The notes below the pieces were generated by a model. That model made no database searches. It was not told the DNA's origin and saw only the letters and a program-made list of their open reading frames with translations. Position numbers and translations under genes: made by a program. From Mesobacillus campisalis (GTDB taxonomy: Bacteria > Bacillota > Bacilli > Bacillales > Cytobacillaceae): a stretch of DNA of 58,305 nucleotides. The DNA lies in contig NZ_LAYY01000020.1 in assembly GCF_000986785.1 (NCBI RefSeq), forward strand, positions 1-58,305. Reading direction: 5' to 3'. Of the stretch, positions 1 to 8,041 are shown piece by piece (position 1 is the first letter of the stretch; the number at the start of each line of letters is the position of its first letter).

Positions 1-336
1 TTTCCTTAGATTGTCTTCAACTGAGACCTCCTCTGAGGTAGGCCTCCCAGTACTTCCTTTTCCTCTTCGTTCTGTAAGGAACCCTTCTTCCCCAAATTGT
101 TTAAAAGTTTTCCTCCACCTCTTCAGGCAGGATCTAGGTTTTTCCGCCCCGATTATTTCGATTTCAAAACCGTTTTCTATAAATATTTGAGAGGGAGCTT
201 TCCCTTCAAGGTTTTCTTTAACGGCCTTAATTTTGAACGCTGGTGTATAAGCAATTGACCTTTCAGAAACATGGTCAACATTCTCATTGTTCTCCAACAG
301 TTTCATTTGATGTTCATTGAATATTATTTTACTCAT
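1..336 (-). CDS. IS3-family transposase orfA (helix-turn-helix), partial
   Basis: This is the N-terminal 112 codons of a transposase helper protein, cut by the window edge. The start is fixed by an ATG at 336 preceded by GGAGGAACGAA. The translation has an insertion-element HTH layout: a region with SIAYTPAFKIKAVKENLEGK, then SLKRWRKTF-like and GEEGFLTERRGKGSTGRP motifs that are common in Bacillus IS3-family first ORFs. It would bind the terminal repeats and normally be fused by programmed frameshifting to the DDE catalytic orfB. It faces away from the flanking lipoprotein gene. The family call is confident; the exact IS name cannot be given. Confidence 0.8.
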   Translation of the reverse strand, partial: MSKIIFNEHQMKLLENNENVDHVSERSIAYTPAFKIKAVKENLEGKAPSQIFIENGFEIEIIGAEKPRSCLKRWRKTFKQFGEEGFLTERRGKGSTGRPTSEEVSVEDNLRK

Positions 337-394
337 TTCGTTCCTCCGTCTATATCCCTGATTTGATTATAAACGGGCTAGGTCATTATAGACA

Positions 395-421
395 CAAAAA
401 ACCCGAATAACGGGCTTTTTC
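395..421. terminator. Hairpin in the IS leader (possible anti-readthrough terminator)
   Basis: CCCG-aataa-CGGG is flanked by A-runs on one side and T-runs on the other, so it can act as a short intrinsic terminator in either direction. It lies between the IS end and the orfA start, where IS elements often carry a hairpin that blocks transcription entering from outside. Confidence 0.45.
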
Positions 422-524
422 AAAGCGTCCATTATTCGGGGTATAGTTCACTTAGGAGCAGGCCGCTTTTGTACCATATTCTTTTATGTAGAGTGCCTAT
501 GAAGCTGAAATGGTCCAAACGTTT

Positions 525-1211
525 TTATTCTGATCTGAGCAAATAATCGTACACTTCGCCTGTTTCCGGCACCACGCCGTACCATCCGTATGTTGCCGTA
601 TGCCCTTCCCGGGTTTCAGGGTCGTCGATCACCACCTCGTATAGATGAATAACAAAATGGCCTTCCGATGTGTGATGGTCATACTCCACAAAGAAGGTTT
701 CACTAGGTGCCATCCCCGTTATGTCAATCACCCTCTGGACTGCCTCTTCCTTTGTCATACTTGTTTTCTCGTTATCTTTCCGTTCTTCTTCTACCCGCAG
801 GGCCTCTTCCTTACGTTTTTCGCCTTCCTCGATAAGTCTTATTCTCTCTTTTTCAGCAACAGCCTGTTTTCTTATCTCTTCCGCAAACGACCGAATTACA
901 TCATGTGCCGCGCCCTGGACCGCCAGAGAGATCGCTTCTTCCGCAAACACTTCAGCCTCCTCGAATTTCCCTTTCCCAAGATGGTCCGCTGCCATTTTTG
1001 CCGCTTTTGAAGCAAGTATCAGTTCAGCTGCCTCATCCGTCTCTTTCGCTTCCTGCGCCTTTTCAAAAGAAACGACCGCCTTTTCAAAATCCCCTGATGT
1101 GAGTTCCGCCGTTCCTTCCTCCAAATACTGTTCGTACATTCCAGAAGAGCACCCCGCAAGCAGCAGGACAGCGGCAGCCAACAACCACCATCCGCTCTTC
1201 CTTGTCCACAT
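525..1211 (-). CDS. Lipoprotein with TPR-like helical region
   Basis: This predicted lipoprotein has about 228 residues. The N-terminus MWTRKSGWWLLAAAVLLLAGC is a signal peptide ending in a lipobox LLAGC, so the mature protein would be anchored by Cys on the outer face of the membrane. The next 100 residues are helical and TPR-like (YLEEGTAELTSGDFEKAVVSFEKAQ). A charged coiled-coil stretch rich in Glu, Lys and Arg follows, then a C-terminal domain of about 75 residues containing MTKEEAVQRVIDITGM, similar in look to small PepSY-like domains. I chose ATG 1211 over the upstream GTG at 1229 because GGGGGAAGTGGGAG sits just before it. Function unknown; a cell-envelope role is inferred. Confidence 0.75.
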   Translation of the reverse strand: MWTRKSGWWLLAAAVLLLAGCSSGMYEQYLEEGTAELTSGDFEKAVVSFEKAQEAKETDEAAELILASKAAKMAADHLGKGKFEEAEVFAEEAISLAVQGAAHDVIRSFAEEIRKQAVAEKERIRLIEEGEKRKEEALRVEEERKDNEKTSMTKEEAVQRVIDITGMAPSETFFVEYDHHTSEGHFVIHLYEVVIDDPETREGHTATYGWYGVVPETGEVYDYLLRSE

Positions 1212-1520
1212 TACTCCCACTTCCCCCACTCTCCCGGCTTCAGCGTTTTTAATGATTCATCACCAACAGCATTATCCAGATACAGACTCGGCGGAGGGAA
1301 TCCAAGCTATTCCGCTCCGTTCCATTTCATTCAGGTCTCTTTTACCATGGAAATTGGAATTGCCTCGCCCCCATTACATTCTATGTTTTTCATGGTCAAG
1401 ATAGTTCAAAAGGAGGATGAAAAGGGACAATATTAATAGGCGGTAAATGGTACATCAGGGAATAGAGCAGCAGGTAAAAAACAAAGTCCTCTAATATACT
1501 CGTTGGATAATAAAATAAGG

Positions 1521-1997
1521 TTATTCCCTAAATGAAGAAGATAGCTCCCAAAATTCATTTCCAATGCTGTCAATGAGCGCCTGTGCTCTTTTTTCTATCT
1601 TGACTGGAAGAGTATCTTTACTAAAATATTGAAGATCAAGGCTTTCGCCATCGTTCATTTCCAGCTTTCCGGCAACATCGACTGCCCGGAAAAGGTTAAT
1701 GACACTATACGTTTCATCCCCATTAGGATAACGAAAATAATAACGGGGACCTGAAAAAACGCCGATGAGTTCAAAACGGCCCGCCTCCAGACCAGTCTCT
1801 TCCTTTAACTCCCGGGAAGCAACCTCCTCAAGCGTCTCCGCAAGTTCCATGGAGCCGCCGGGCAGTCCCCAATCATAGGTATCGGACCGATGTTGGAAAA
1901 GAACTTCCTTCTTATCGTTGACGACCAGTATTGTCGCTCCCACACTCAAAATGGGGCGAGTGCCAATTAATTTACGCAGTTCCGAGATGTATCCCAT
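1521..1997 (-). CDS. Nudix hydrolase
   Basis: This 158-residue protein has a perfect Nudix box at residues 48-70: G48, E54, R62-E63, E66-E67, G69. These residues bind the metal and diphosphate, so the enzyme should hydrolyse a nucleoside diphosphate linked to some other group. The substrate cannot be told. The ORF extends to 2018, but ATG 1997 is preceded by CAGGAGGAGCAA, an excellent ribosome site, and gives the MGYISELRKLIGTRP start usual for this Bacillus subfamily. The gene stands alone between the lipoprotein and the divergent PBP gene. Confidence 0.88.
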   Translation of the reverse strand: MGYISELRKLIGTRPILSVGATILVVNDKKEVLFQHRSDTYDWGLPGGSMELAETLEEVASRELKEETGLEAGRFELIGVFSGPRYYFRYPNGDETYSVINLFRAVDVAGKLEMNDGESLDLQYFSKDTLPVKIEKRAQALIDSIGNEFWELSSSFRE

Positions 1998-2461
1998 TTG
2001 CTCCTCCTGATTTAACATTTTTTAAAGGAACGTATAACCAAACCTTCTGCCCGCCATTCCCCTAATTCTTATTAAAATTTACTTTTCCATATTTACCATA
2101 TTATATCATTTTTTTCTTCCTTTATCTTTAACAAAGGCCCTTAGTCCGCTTGATACCACCATATGAGATTAAAAATGAGCATTCCATTTGACGAGGGGAA
2201 AATTCTTAGAGTATTTGTTTTTAACACATAGTGTGATATGAAAGTGTCCTTAATGGCTGTTCTGTCAAAACTTCACTTCCCATAAAATTGTACGTTTAAA
2301 TAGAAAAATCGCCTTTTCCGACGAATTTTTATCGGAACATTTTATAACACTAAGACAGAATACAATGAAGAACATTGCTGTAGCCATACTCTCTACACCA
2401 AGACTCACCCAAAAACTATAAAAGAGGTGAAAAACTGCTATCAAGAACCGGAAAATAGACA
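1998..2461. other. Divergent intergenic region, Nudix/PBP
   Basis: This AT-rich stretch of about 460 bases separates two divergent genes and must hold both promoters. The ribosome site for the Nudix gene is at its left edge, and AGAGGTG occurs at 2423-2429, about 30 bases before the first PBP ATG. I see no convincing gene, repeat or RNA in it; a 65-codon minus-strand reading frame here lacks a ribosome site. Confidence 0.4.
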
Positions 2462-5110
2462 ATGCAATCTGGTAATTTGTCTATTATTTTGTTAGCAGTA
2501 AGCGGCATGACAGAAAACCATTCTTCACGCATTGAGCACAGAAAAAAACTACAAGACCAGCAACAGCGTTCAGGAAAGAATAGTTCCCCCAAAAAGAAAT
2601 TTTGGAAGAGGTTCTTATTTTTTAGTCTTATTTTAGGGACTGTGCTGCTTTTAGCTGGAGCTGGGGCTATTATTTGGATTATCAATGACTCTCCCAAGTT
2701 TGACGAAACATTATTAAAAGACCCTCTATCCTCCAGTATCTATGCAAGTGATGGCGAAACAGTCATCGCCGAGGTCGGGCAGGAAAAGCGGGAAGATATA
2801 GGAATTGAACAAATTCCTGATGTATTGAAGGATGCGGTTATAGCAACAGAAGATTCCCGCTTCTATGAGCATCAAGGAATTGATGTGCGGCGTACAATGA
2901 TGGCGATCTTTAAAGTGATCACTTCTGGATCGTTAGAAGGTGGCGGCGGAAGTACGATTACGCAGCAGCTAGTGAAAAATTCCTTTCTATCAATCGAACA
3001 AACAGCCACTAGAAAGATAAAGGAATGGTACTTGGCTCTACAATTGGAAAGGCGATTTTCCAAAGAGGAAATTCTGGAAATGTATTTGAACAACAATTTA
3101 TACGGCGGCGATGTATATGGAGTGGCCAAGGCTGCACAGCGTTTCTTTGGGTTACAGCCTGATGAACTGGATCAATTAACCCTGGAACAAGCAGCCCTGT
3201 TGGCGGGAATCCCCCAAAGTCCCAATCGGTACATGCCAACAGACGAATCAAACTTAGACCGCGCGGAAGAAAGAAGAAACATGGTTCTCCACTATATGAA
3301 TCGGCATGGATACATTTCCGAGCCAAAAATGAGTGAAGCGCAAAGGACACCCATTGAGGATACATTAAAGATCCAAAATCCGAAAGGAAACAAATATCAA
3401 GCATTTGTGAATACTGTTCTGGAAGAAGTACAGAAAAAGACGGATGCGAATCTTTTTGAGGATGGGTTAGACATTTATACAACCATCGATCCCGAGATTC
3501 AGCAATTGACGGAAGATGTTCTGACGACAAATGACTATATCCATTATCCAAATAATAAGAACCTCCAAATAGCTGTTGTCATTACAGATACACAAACCGG
3601 GGAAATCAAGGCCATTGGCGGAGGAAGAAATAAGAACGGCGGATTTAACTATGCAACCATGATGAAACGTCAGCCTGGTTCGACGATTAAACCGATTATT
3701 GACTATGGCCCAGCCATTGAAAAGTTCAAATGGTCGACAGGACACATGATAACAGATGAAGAGTATCAGTATTCCGATGGAACTCCTATTCGAAACGCTA
3801 CTCGTACCTATGCCGGAAATAAGACGATTCGGGATCACCTGGTCTGGTCACGCAATATCCCGGCATTAAAAACGTTTCAGGAAGTAGGCGCGGAGGATGC
3901 TACCGATTTTGCAAGAAGCCTGGGCTTCCCTATTGCAGATGAACAAAAAGGAAATGAAGCGAATTCTATTGGCGGAATTGATGCCGCTTCTCCCCTTGTC
4001 ATGGCAGGCGCCTATACCCCTTTTGGAAATGGCGGTTATTATATTGAACCACACACGGTTACAAAAATTGTCTACTCAGACGGACGAGAGGAAAATGTAG
4101 CACCAGAAAAGAAAAAAGTCATGGAGGATTATACCGCTTTCTTAATAACCGATATGTTACGCTCAGTCGTCGATTCAGGTACAGGAGTGAAAGCGAATAT
4201 TCCCAGCCTGGATCTGGCCGGTAAGACGGGAACCACGAACTTTGATGAACGAACCATCATGAAATACAGCTTGCCGGAAAATGCGGTAAGGGATGCCTGG
4301 TTTGTAGGCTATACCCCTCAATATACGGCTGCGGTATGGACTGGATATGATAAAACCACTTCTTCTGATGACTATTTGAATAGCACAAGTGATGACATCC
4401 CGCAGCTGGTTTTCAAAACCATTATCTCTAAAGCAGCGACAAATACAGCAGCATTTAAACAGCCTGCAAGTGTTGGCCAATTGGGCTTTGAATATTATGT
4501 AAAAGGCGGCGAAATGCCACAGCCGCCAAAACCTGAAACACCAGCAGATTTCGCTGCGACCTATGATGAAGCCTCGGATGAAATTCAATTATCATGGGAC
4601 CACACTTCGAATAGCGGATTGGAAACAACCTTTGAAGTTTCTTATATTACAGATGGAACGACCACAACCTTAACGTCTACCAATGAAACAAAGGCTGCCC
4701 TTCCAAGTCCCGAGAAAGGAAAGACTTATACCTTTACGATCGTTGCGGTGGCGGGAGACGTGAAGAGTGATTCCGCTTCCACTTCGATAACGATTGAAGA
4801 GACCGTACCAGCCAGCCCAAGTAATTTGCAAGCAACGTTTGACCAAGCAACGAATAGGATTTTGATTTCCTGGCAGCCTGGTAACGGGGCTAAAAACGTC
4901 CAATATATTGTTTCTTTTAGTGTAAATGGATTACCACAAACATTGGCCCCAACACCTGAATTACAAGCCACACTGGTTGGTCCTCAGCCTGGCCAAACGT
5001 ACGTCATAGCTGTGACAGCAATAAATGAAGCGGGTTCGAGTGAAGCAGCCACCACTTCTGTTACAGTGGATGAACCCCCTCCTGAAATTGGCAATTGGAA
5101 CGATTTTTGA
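2462..5110 (+). CDS. Class A penicillin-binding protein (PBP1A type) with two FN3 domains
   Basis: This bifunctional peptidoglycan synthase has 882 residues, or 867 if it starts at ATG 2507, which gives the more usual MTENHSSRIEHRKK cytoplasmic tail. One membrane segment (FFSLILGTVLLLAGAGAIIWII) follows a basic tail. The GT51 transglycosylase domain carries EDSRFYEHQGID and GGSTITQQLVKN. The transpeptidase domain has the SxxK motif in QPGSTIKP, the SxN motif in WSRNIPAL and KTGTT. The last 200 residues form two fibronectin type III repeats, each beginning P-xx-P-xx-xxATFDEA-like and ending in a Val/Thr strand. It acts on the outer membrane face, polymerising and crosslinking the wall. Neither start has a strong ribosome site. 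Confidence 0.92.
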   Translation: MQSGNLSIILLAVSGMTENHSSRIEHRKKLQDQQQRSGKNSSPKKKFWKRFLFFSLILGTVLLLAGAGAIIWIINDSPKFDETLLKDPLSSSIYASDGETVIAEVGQEKREDIGIEQIPDVLKDAVIATEDSRFYEHQGIDVRRTMMAIFKVITSGSLEGGGGSTITQQLVKNSFLSIEQTATRKIKEWYLALQLERRFSKEEILEMYLNNNLYGGDVYGVAKAAQRFFGLQPDELDQLTLEQAALLAGIPQSPNRYMPTDESNLDRAEERRNMVLHYMNRHGYISEPKMSEAQRTPIEDTLKIQNPKGNKYQAFVNTVLEEVQKKTDANLFEDGLDIYTTIDPEIQQLTEDVLTTNDYIHYPNNKNLQIAVVITDTQTGEIKAIGGGRNKNGGFNYATMMKRQPGSTIKPIIDYGPAIEKFKWSTGHMITDEEYQYSDGTPIRNATRTYAGNKTIRDHLVWSRNIPALKTFQEVGAEDATDFARSLGFPIADEQKGNEANSIGGIDAASPLVMAGAYTPFGNGGYYIEPHTVTKIVYSDGREENVAPEKKKVMEDYTAFLITDMLRSVVDSGTGVKANIPSLDLAGKTGTTNFDERTIMKYSLPENAVRDAWFVGYTPQYTAAVWTGYDKTTSSDDYLNSTSDDIPQLVFKTIISKAATNTAAFKQPASVGQLGFEYYVKGGEMPQPPKPETPADFAATYDEASDEIQLSWDHTSNSGLETTFEVSYITDGTTTTLTSTNETKAALPSPEKGKTYTFTIVAVAGDVKSDSASTSITIEETVPASPSNLQATFDQATNRILISWQPGNGAKNVQYIVSFSVNGLPQTLAPTPELQATLVGPQPGQTYVIAVTAINEAGSSEAATTSVTVDEPPPEIGNWNDF

Positions 5111-5159
5111 GAAATCCTTGGAGACTCCACTGTTAGTGAAACAGCTCGAGGATTCTATT

Positions 5160-5198
5160 AAAAAATGGTCACCGAAACTAATTCGGTGACCATTTTTA
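5160..5198. terminator. Bidirectional rho-independent terminator after the PBP gene
   Basis: Perfect 12-bp arms at 5165-5176 and 5182-5193 with a 5-base loop are flanked by A5 and T5. It can end transcripts from the PBP gene and from the opposite side. Confidence 0.85.
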
Positions 5199-5332
5199 TG
5201 AAAACACGGCGGGGGCCCTCAGTAAAAAACCGATTTCCCGTAATGACAGGAACCGGCTTTTCTAAATATATTCTTTAACAGCTTATTTTTTAATTCAAGC
5301 AGGCTCAAGGAGTACCTTACATACTCTTAAAA

Positions 5333-5710
5333 CTAGTCGTCGTCACCATCATCGTCATCACTATCGTCATCACTGACGTCATCGTCATCATTGTCGTCCT
5401 CGTAAAAGTCATCGTCATCATAATCTAATTCAACTGCTACTATTTCCGCCGTCTCAGCATCAATGGTTACCTCATAATCAATGCCATCTTCTCCCTGCAC
5501 TTCTACTTCATATACAAGGTAGCCATCTTCATTTTCCAGCTCCACCTCATCGACAATACCAGGGATTGTCTGAAGGGCAATTTCTTTACTTTCTTCTTTT
5601 GTTAAATAGAGTTCACTTGCGTTTGCAGATACAATAGGAGTCGTCGAAGCTGCTCCAATCATTGTGACAGCCAGTGCAGGAATAACGTACTTTTTCAATT
5701 TCATACTCAA
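5333..5710 (-). CDS. Secreted PepSY-domain protein with poly-Asp tail
   Basis: This is a 125-residue secreted or wall-associated protein. A Sec signal peptide (KKYVIPALAVTMIGAASTTPIVSANA) is followed by one PepSY domain: LTKEESKEIALQTIPGIVDEVELE, then YEVEVQ and YEVTIDAETAEIVAV. The last 30 residues are almost only Asp with a few Glu, Ser and Asn, encoded by GAY triplets in a near-microsatellite run. Such tails can bind Ca2+ or other cations; that is inference. The start is probably TTG 5710, placed 7 bases after TAGGAGG; ATG 5704 is the alternative. It is monocistronic, tail-to-tail with the PBP gene. Confidence 0.85.
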   Translation of the reverse strand: MSMKLKKYVIPALAVTMIGAASTTPIVSANASELYLTKEESKEIALQTIPGIVDEVELENEDGYLVYEVEVQGEDGIDYEVTIDAETAEIVAVELDYDDDDFYEDDNDDDDVSDDDSDDDDGDDD

Positions 5711-5850
5711 TCGAATCCCTCCTAATTTTGTGGTACATCTTTACCTTACACAATAGGAGTAAAATTGATATGAAGGAATCGTAATCATTCGGTTAAGAAT
5801 TATTACAATCTTGATGAAAGATTCCAATTCTATAAATTTTTATAAATTTC

Positions 5851-5888
5851 TTACATGTGGTTAACAAACTAGTTATTCTCCATTAACA
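5851..5888 (+). promoter_or_regulatory. Candidate Pho box (PhoP binding repeats) upstream of phoD
   Basis: Four TTAACA-like hexamers occur in direct repeat at 10-12 base steps: TTACAT 5851, TTAACA 5861, TTATTC 5873, TTAACA 5883. This matches the layout of PhoP boxes in Bacillus, and a PhoD phosphatase follows about 70 bases downstream. Confidence 0.6.
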
Positions 5889-5959
5889 AGGTCCTGATAG
5901 CATTAACTTTGAAAGACTTCCCATTATACATAGCACACCTTAAAGAGAGGAGAAAAGAT

Positions 5960-7858
5960 ATGAACCAAAAATCGAATAGGAACCTTGAAAAGGATGTGGA
6001 TAAAAGCAGAAGAACGCTATTAAAGACTTTCCTGGCAGGAACTGCTTTGTTCGCTTTGGAAAATGCGCTCTCACCGCTAAACACGTTCGCACAGCAAAGA
6101 AACAGTCACCAAACGTTGAAGGCGGTCCGCTATATGGCTGTTCACCCAGCGGGCGTAGGCTTTACGCAGTCTGTAGCCTCAGGCGATCCTACTTCGTCTG
6201 GTGCCATGCTCTGGACCCGGGTTGATCCAGATATTACCGGGATTGATGCTGTATCAGCTGAGCACCCAAATCAAAATATAACCGAATGGCTGGGAAACGG
6301 GACAGTAAAAAATACGGATTTTATCGAAAAGGGGCAGGCTGTCATGGTTGAAATCAGTAAATCCAGTGATTTCAGTACCACAGTCCTCACAGGCTTTACC
6401 CCGGTATGGAAGGACTTTGACCATATTGTACGCCTTGATGTGGACGGGCACCTAGAACCTTCAACTTCCTATTATTACAGGTTCACTACTAAAAACGGAT
6501 TCATCAGCCAAACCGGACGGTTCAAAACTCTTCCGGCAGAAGCGGATAATTCTCCCGTTAAATTTGCCTATATCACTTGCCAGGATTATACCAATGGCTA
6601 TTTCAATGCCCTGGATCATTTGGCAGATGAAGAGCTTGATTTCGTCGTTCACGTTGGGGACTACATCTATGAATCTGTTGGTGATCCCCTTTATCAGAGC
6701 CCAATAGAAGGAAGGAAAATCGTTCTGCCAGGTGGCGGAATAAAGGCTAGAACGATTGAGGATTACCGGACAATTTACCGGGTTTACCGGCAGGATGGAG
6801 ACTTGCAAAAGCTGCATGAAAAGCATAGCATGATTGGAATTTGGGATGACCATGAATTTGCGAATGACACCTATTTTCCAGCAATCGCCCCGGATGACAG
6901 CCTGAGCCCGGACCCTGAAAGAAGGCTTGTTGCCAACCAGGTGTGGTACGAGTATATGCCGGCAAGGGTGATGTTCGATAAGGAATTGCCATTTGATCAA
7001 TCCATCAAAATCTATCGTTCTTTTAAAATTGGAAGCATGGCCGAACTGATTATGACCGATGAACGGCTATACCGGAGCCCCCATCCGTGCGGTCCGGCCA
7101 CGACAGATAAATATTTTTCCAGCGGCTGCAGCGATATCAGCAATCCGAACCGTTCCATGCTGGGTACTGAGCAGCGGGAATGGTTTTTATCAAAACTTGC
7201 CTCTTCTGACGCTGTCTGGAAAATATGGGGCAATGAAGTCCAATTTGCAGTGTTGAAACTGTTCGGGCGTCATCTGAATTTGGATGCTTGGGACGGGTAT
7301 GATGCAGAACGCAGGAGAATCTCGCAGCATCTGAAAACTTTTAATGTAAAGAATGTCATCGCTCTGACAGGAGACTTCCATACCTTTGACGCCGCACTAA
7401 TGAAAGAGGATTACATAAATGACCCGGATTCCGAAGCGGTTGGAGTGGAACTGATGGTAGGTTCGGTCACCTCAAGCAATTTGCGCGAGGCACTTAGAAA
7501 TGCGCTCAACAATGTTCCAACCAACTCGAGCCCCATTCCCCTCCCTGTGCTCGATGAGCTAATCCGAGTCCTTAAGGGTCGGCTGGGGACTGTGACGACA
7601 CTCACCGCAGAGCTCCTCCTAAAGGAACTGCAAGGCATCATTAAACTTGAAAATCCATGGATGAAGCTATTTGACAGTACGACCCATGGATATGCCGTTC
7701 TTGAACTGTCACAAACAAAGGCAGTCTGGACGACCTATACCGTTGACCAAATCGAAACAAAAGGCGCCAGGAAATCCCTCCACTGGCAGTGTGAAATACC
7801 ACGAGATAAAGCTGAGCTAAGGGTTTTGGAGGCTGGTAAATTATTAAATCTTTCTTAA
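5960..7858 (+). CDS. phoD: PhoD-family alkaline phosphatase / phosphodiesterase
   Basis: This 632-residue exported enzyme of the PhoD family cleaves phosphate mono- and diesters such as teichoic acid using Fe/Ca. The N-terminus has a twin-arginine signal (KSRRTLLKTFLAGTALFALENAL), which fits export of a folded metalloenzyme. Family motifs include FTQSVASGDP, WTRVDPD, FAYITCQDY, HVGDYIYE, WDDHEFANDTYF and ALTGDFHTF. ATG 5960 was chosen over the ORF start at 5909 because AGAGAGGAGAAAAGAT precedes it and it puts the Tat motif near the N-terminus. A terminator follows at 7857, so the gene is monocistronic. Phosphate-starvation control is inferred from the upstream box. Confidence 0.93.
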   Translation: MNQKSNRNLEKDVDKSRRTLLKTFLAGTALFALENALSPLNTFAQQRNSHQTLKAVRYMAVHPAGVGFTQSVASGDPTSSGAMLWTRVDPDITGIDAVSAEHPNQNITEWLGNGTVKNTDFIEKGQAVMVEISKSSDFSTTVLTGFTPVWKDFDHIVRLDVDGHLEPSTSYYYRFTTKNGFISQTGRFKTLPAEADNSPVKFAYITCQDYTNGYFNALDHLADEELDFVVHVGDYIYESVGDPLYQSPIEGRKIVLPGGGIKARTIEDYRTIYRVYRQDGDLQKLHEKHSMIGIWDDHEFANDTYFPAIAPDDSLSPDPERRLVANQVWYEYMPARVMFDKELPFDQSIKIYRSFKIGSMAELIMTDERLYRSPHPCGPATTDKYFSSGCSDISNPNRSMLGTEQREWFLSKLASSDAVWKIWGNEVQFAVLKLFGRHLNLDAWDGYDAERRRISQHLKTFNVKNVIALTGDFHTFDAALMKEDYINDPDSEAVGVELMVGSVTSSNLREALRNALNNVPTNSSPIPLPVLDELIRVLKGRLGTVTTLTAELLLKELQGIIKLENPWMKLFDSTTHGYAVLELSQTKAVWTTYTVDQIETKGARKSLHWQCEIPRDKAELRVLEAGKLLNLS

Positions 7859-7886
7859 AAAGCGGGGGTCACCCGCTTTTGATTTT
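7857..7886 (+). terminator. Rho-independent terminator after phoD
   Basis: Arms AGCGGG 7861-7866 and CCCGCT 7872-7877 are followed by TTTTGATTTT. Confidence 0.7.
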
Positions 7887-7937
7887 ACCCACCTTCTCTT
7901 AAAAAATCACAAGTAAATCATAAAATCCAATCTGAAA

Positions 7938-7972
7938 CAGTAAAGAACAGCCGGAAATGGCTGTTCTTTCAA
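7938..7972 (-). terminator. Hairpin downstream of the BVMO gene
   Basis: Perfect 11-bp arms at 7942-7952 and 7959-7969 (AAAGAACAGCC / GGCTGTTCTTT) are followed on the minus strand by TTTACTGTTT. It is the likely terminator of the esterase-BVMO transcript. Confidence 0.6.
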
Positions 7973-8041
7973 TTAAGATCTCTTTTTCCGCTCAGAAATG
8001 GAAAAATTAGATATCTTTCTCAGGCATCCTGGTGCATTCCA

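Larger units (their letters stand above)
1..450 (-). mobile_element. IS3-family insertion sequence, one end only
   Basis: The element runs off the left edge of the window. Its visible end lies at about 450, where the strand read inward begins TGAACTATACCCCGAATAAT, a TG-starting terminus typical of IS3-family elements. A leader of about 110 bases separates it from the orfA start at 336. The other end, orfB and any target duplication are outside the window. Confidence 0.75.

Noticed and set aside
721-1404. Long plus-strand reading frame opposite the lipoprotein gene
   Set aside because: It is the antisense shadow of the lipoprotein, with Ser/Ala-rich low-complexity translation and no ribosome site.
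1410-1450. AAAAGGAGGATGAAAAGG as a start of a plus-strand gene
   Set aside because: The frame ends after nine codons (stop TAA at about 1446), and the ATG is too close to the AGGAGG.
2265-2462. 65-codon minus-strand frame in the Nudix/PBP intergenic region
   Set aside because: There is no ribosome site, a non-ATG start and no recognisable sequence; its hydrophobicity comes from AT-rich bases.
5333-5430. Trinucleotide repeat as a possible CRISPR or satellite array
   Set aside because: It is in frame and encodes the poly-Asp tail of the PepSY protein; there are no spacers.
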